Origin: Bacteroidales bacterium
GTDB lineage: Bacteria; Bacteroidota; Bacteroidia; Bacteroidales; PXBB01
DNA length: 64,000 nt
Assembly (NCBI GenBank): GCA_028698995.1
Contig: JAQVVM010000012.1
Location: 1 to 64,000 of the forward strand
Direction of reading: 5' to 3'
The position numbers and the translations under genes are program-made. Shown here piece by piece: positions 62,614 to 64,000 of the stretch; within the stretch, counting starts at the first letter, position 1; each line of letters opens with the position of its first letter. A model generated the notes under the pieces. The model saw only the letters and a program-made list of their open reading frames with translations. It was not told the DNA's origin and searched no databases.

Positions 62614-64000
62614 ATGATTAGTTTTTTTAAAAGCTTTTTTGGATCTAAATCAGAAAGAGACATTAAAGCTATAATGCCTTTGGTTAATAAAACGATAGAA
62701 GTTTATAATAATCATATCTCTAAGCTAAGTAATGACGAATTAAGGGCAAAAACCATTGCGTTTAAGCAAAAAATTGCCGCTTTTGTTAATGATGAGCAAA
62801 CCCGTATCAATGAATTAAAAGATCAGGTTGAAAGCAATTATGCAATGGGTATTGAAGAAAAAGGAAAGATTTATAAGGAGATTGATGACCTGAAGAAAAC
62901 AATGAAAGGCAAAACAGATGAAATTCTTATGGAATTATTGCCTGAAGCTTTTGCTGTTGTCAAACAAACTGCACGGATTTTTACTGAAAATGAAGAAGTT
63001 GTAGTAACTGCTTCAGATATGGACAGAACCTTAGCTGCAACCCGATCTAATATCGAAATAAAAGGCGATAAAGCTATTTATAAAAATGTTTGGATTGCCG
63101 GAGGTAATCAGGTAAAATGGGATATGATTCATTACGATGTACAGCTTATCGGTGGAGTTGTTTTACATGAGGGGAAAATTTCTGAGATGGCAACAGGTGA
63201 AGGAAAAACACTTGTAGCTACACTTCCGGTTTATCTCAATGCCCTTACAGGGAAAGGCGTGCACCTTGTTACTGTTAATGATTATCTGGCTAAAAGAGAC
63301 TCTGAGTGGATGGGGGTTTTGTATGAATTTCATGGGCTTACAGTTGACTGTATCGATAAACATGAACCAAACTCAGAAGCACGGAGAAATGCCTATTTGA
63401 GTGATATTACATATGGCACCAACAGTGAGTTTGGTTTCGATTATCTGAGAGATAATATGTCCAGATCTGTTGAAGACCTTGTGCAACGCGAGCACAATTA
63501 TGCCATTGTAGATGAAGTAGATTCTGTACTTATTGATGATGCGCGAACACCCCTTATTATTTCCGGACCAACCCCAAAAGGTGACAGGCAGGAATTTAAT
63601 GAGTATAAACCTATTATTGAAAAATTATACATTGCTCAACGAAATCTTGTGACTCAGATTTTAGCTGATTCTAAAAAGCTAATCAATGATAAAAGCAATC
63701 CCGATAATGAAAAAGAAGGCTCTATCCTGTTATTCAGAGCTTTTAGAGGATTGCCTAAAAACAGAGCTTTGATTAAATTCCTTAGTGAACCCGGTATAAA
63801 GGTCATGATGCAGAAAACAGAAAATTTTTACATGGCCGAGCAAAATAAAAACATGCCCTTTATTGATGATGAGCTCTTTTTTGTGATTGATGAAAAACAA
63901 AACAGTATTGACCTCACTGATAAAGGATATGATCTGCTTACAAAATATACAAACGATCCTAATTTCTTTATTTTACCCGATATTGGTTCTGAAATTGTTG
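62614..64000 (+). CDS. secA: Protein translocase ATPase SecA (5' part; runs off the window)
   Basis: Open frame from ATG at 62614 to the window end, 462 codons and no stop. N-terminus [19 protein letters not shown], Walker A MATGEGKT (192-199), [23 protein letters not shown] and the Walker [15 protein letters not shown] (300-313). The preprotein-binding region that follows (about 330-450) contains the long insertion typical of Bacteroidota SecA (full length about 1,100 residues). The motor drives Sec export through SecYEG. Confidence 0.96.
   Translation, partial: MISFFKSFFGSKSERDIKAIMPLVNKTIEVYNNHISKLSNDELRAKTIAFKQKIAAFVNDEQTRINELKDQVESNYAMGIEEKGKIYKEIDDLKKTMKGKTDEILMELLPEAFAVVKQTARIFTENEEVVVTASDMDRTLAATRSNIEIKGDKAIYKNVWIAGGNQVKWDMIHYDVQLIGGVVLHEGKISEMATGEGKTLVATLPVYLNALTGKGVHLVTVNDYLAKRDSEWMGVLYEFHGLTVDCIDKHEPNSEARRNAYLSDITYGTNSEFGFDYLRDNMSRSVEDLVQREHNYAIVDEVDSVLIDDARTPLIISGPTPKGDRQEFNEYKPIIEKLYIAQRNLVTQILADSKKLINDKSNPDNEKEGSILLFRAFRGLPKNRALIKFLSEPGIKVMMQKTENFYMAEQNKNMPFIDDELFFVIDEKQNSIDLTDKGYDLLTKYTNDPNFFILPDIGSEIV

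Overview
The window looks like a chromosomal piece of an anaerobic, AT-rich member of the Bacteroidota, probably Bacteroidales-like. The signs are a MurF-alanine racemase fusion, type IX secretion (T9SS) C-terminal sorting domains on three secreted proteins, a TonB-dependent receptor with an N-terminal carboxypeptidase-like domain, a four-subunit ferredoxin-dependent 2-oxoacid oxidoreductase, TAnnTTTG-type -7 promoter elements 20-70 bases before many starts, and almost no Shine-Dalgarno sequences. No insertion sequence, phage or CRISPR array is visible.

Layout. 1-1380: non-coding repeat array (three copies of a core separated by sets of perfect hairpins). 1715-7076 (+): recG, a TonB-dependent receptor and a small lipoprotein. 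7080-20011 (-): a SPOR-like secreted protein, korDABC, a membrane TPR protein with a T9SS esterase, an Fe-S/cytochrome b electron-transfer pair, and uvrA. 20099-24049 (+): a three-gene cassette made of a membrane protein ending in eight Cys-His-Ser/Asn-Ala repeats, a radical SAM/SPASM enzyme with a PqqD-like N-terminus, and an unrecognised membrane protein. 24050-24809: palindromic repeats including a 123-bp inverted-repeat element. 24810-31465 (+): two large T9SS cargo proteins, one with tripled domains, one extremely Gly-rich. 31487-33836: TPR protein, OmpA-like protein and a LysM glucosaminidase. 33826-40994 (-): a tight six-gene run fur-purA-(PepSY-like)-rdgB-glycosyltransferase-membrane TPR protein. 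41220-52898 (+): porin, MFS transporter, metH, pepA, pdxA and murF-alr. 52945-56675 (-): ElyC/SanA-like protein, tRNA-Arg, hybrid histidine kinase and two paralogous STAS-like proteins. 56735-64000: an aminoacyl-CoA-synthase-type PLP enzyme fused to an acyltransferase-like domain, an acyl-CoA dehydrogenase, a nitronate monooxygenase-like enzyme and the first part of secA, which runs off the window.

Most of the window is ordinary housekeeping. The most promising unusual system is the 20099-24049 cassette. The repeated Cys/His tail is predicted to face the cytoplasm, it is kept at protein level despite varied synonymous codons, and it lies 20 bases upstream of a radical SAM maturase that carries its own peptide-recognition-like domain. 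This suggests a membrane-anchored, ribosomally made and post-translationally modified tail. Second-rank items are the PLP-synthase/acyltransferase fusion (possible one-polypeptide sphingoid or sulfonolipid assembly), the Fe-S/cytochrome b pair (possible ETF:menaquinone oxidoreductase) and the hairpin array at the left end.
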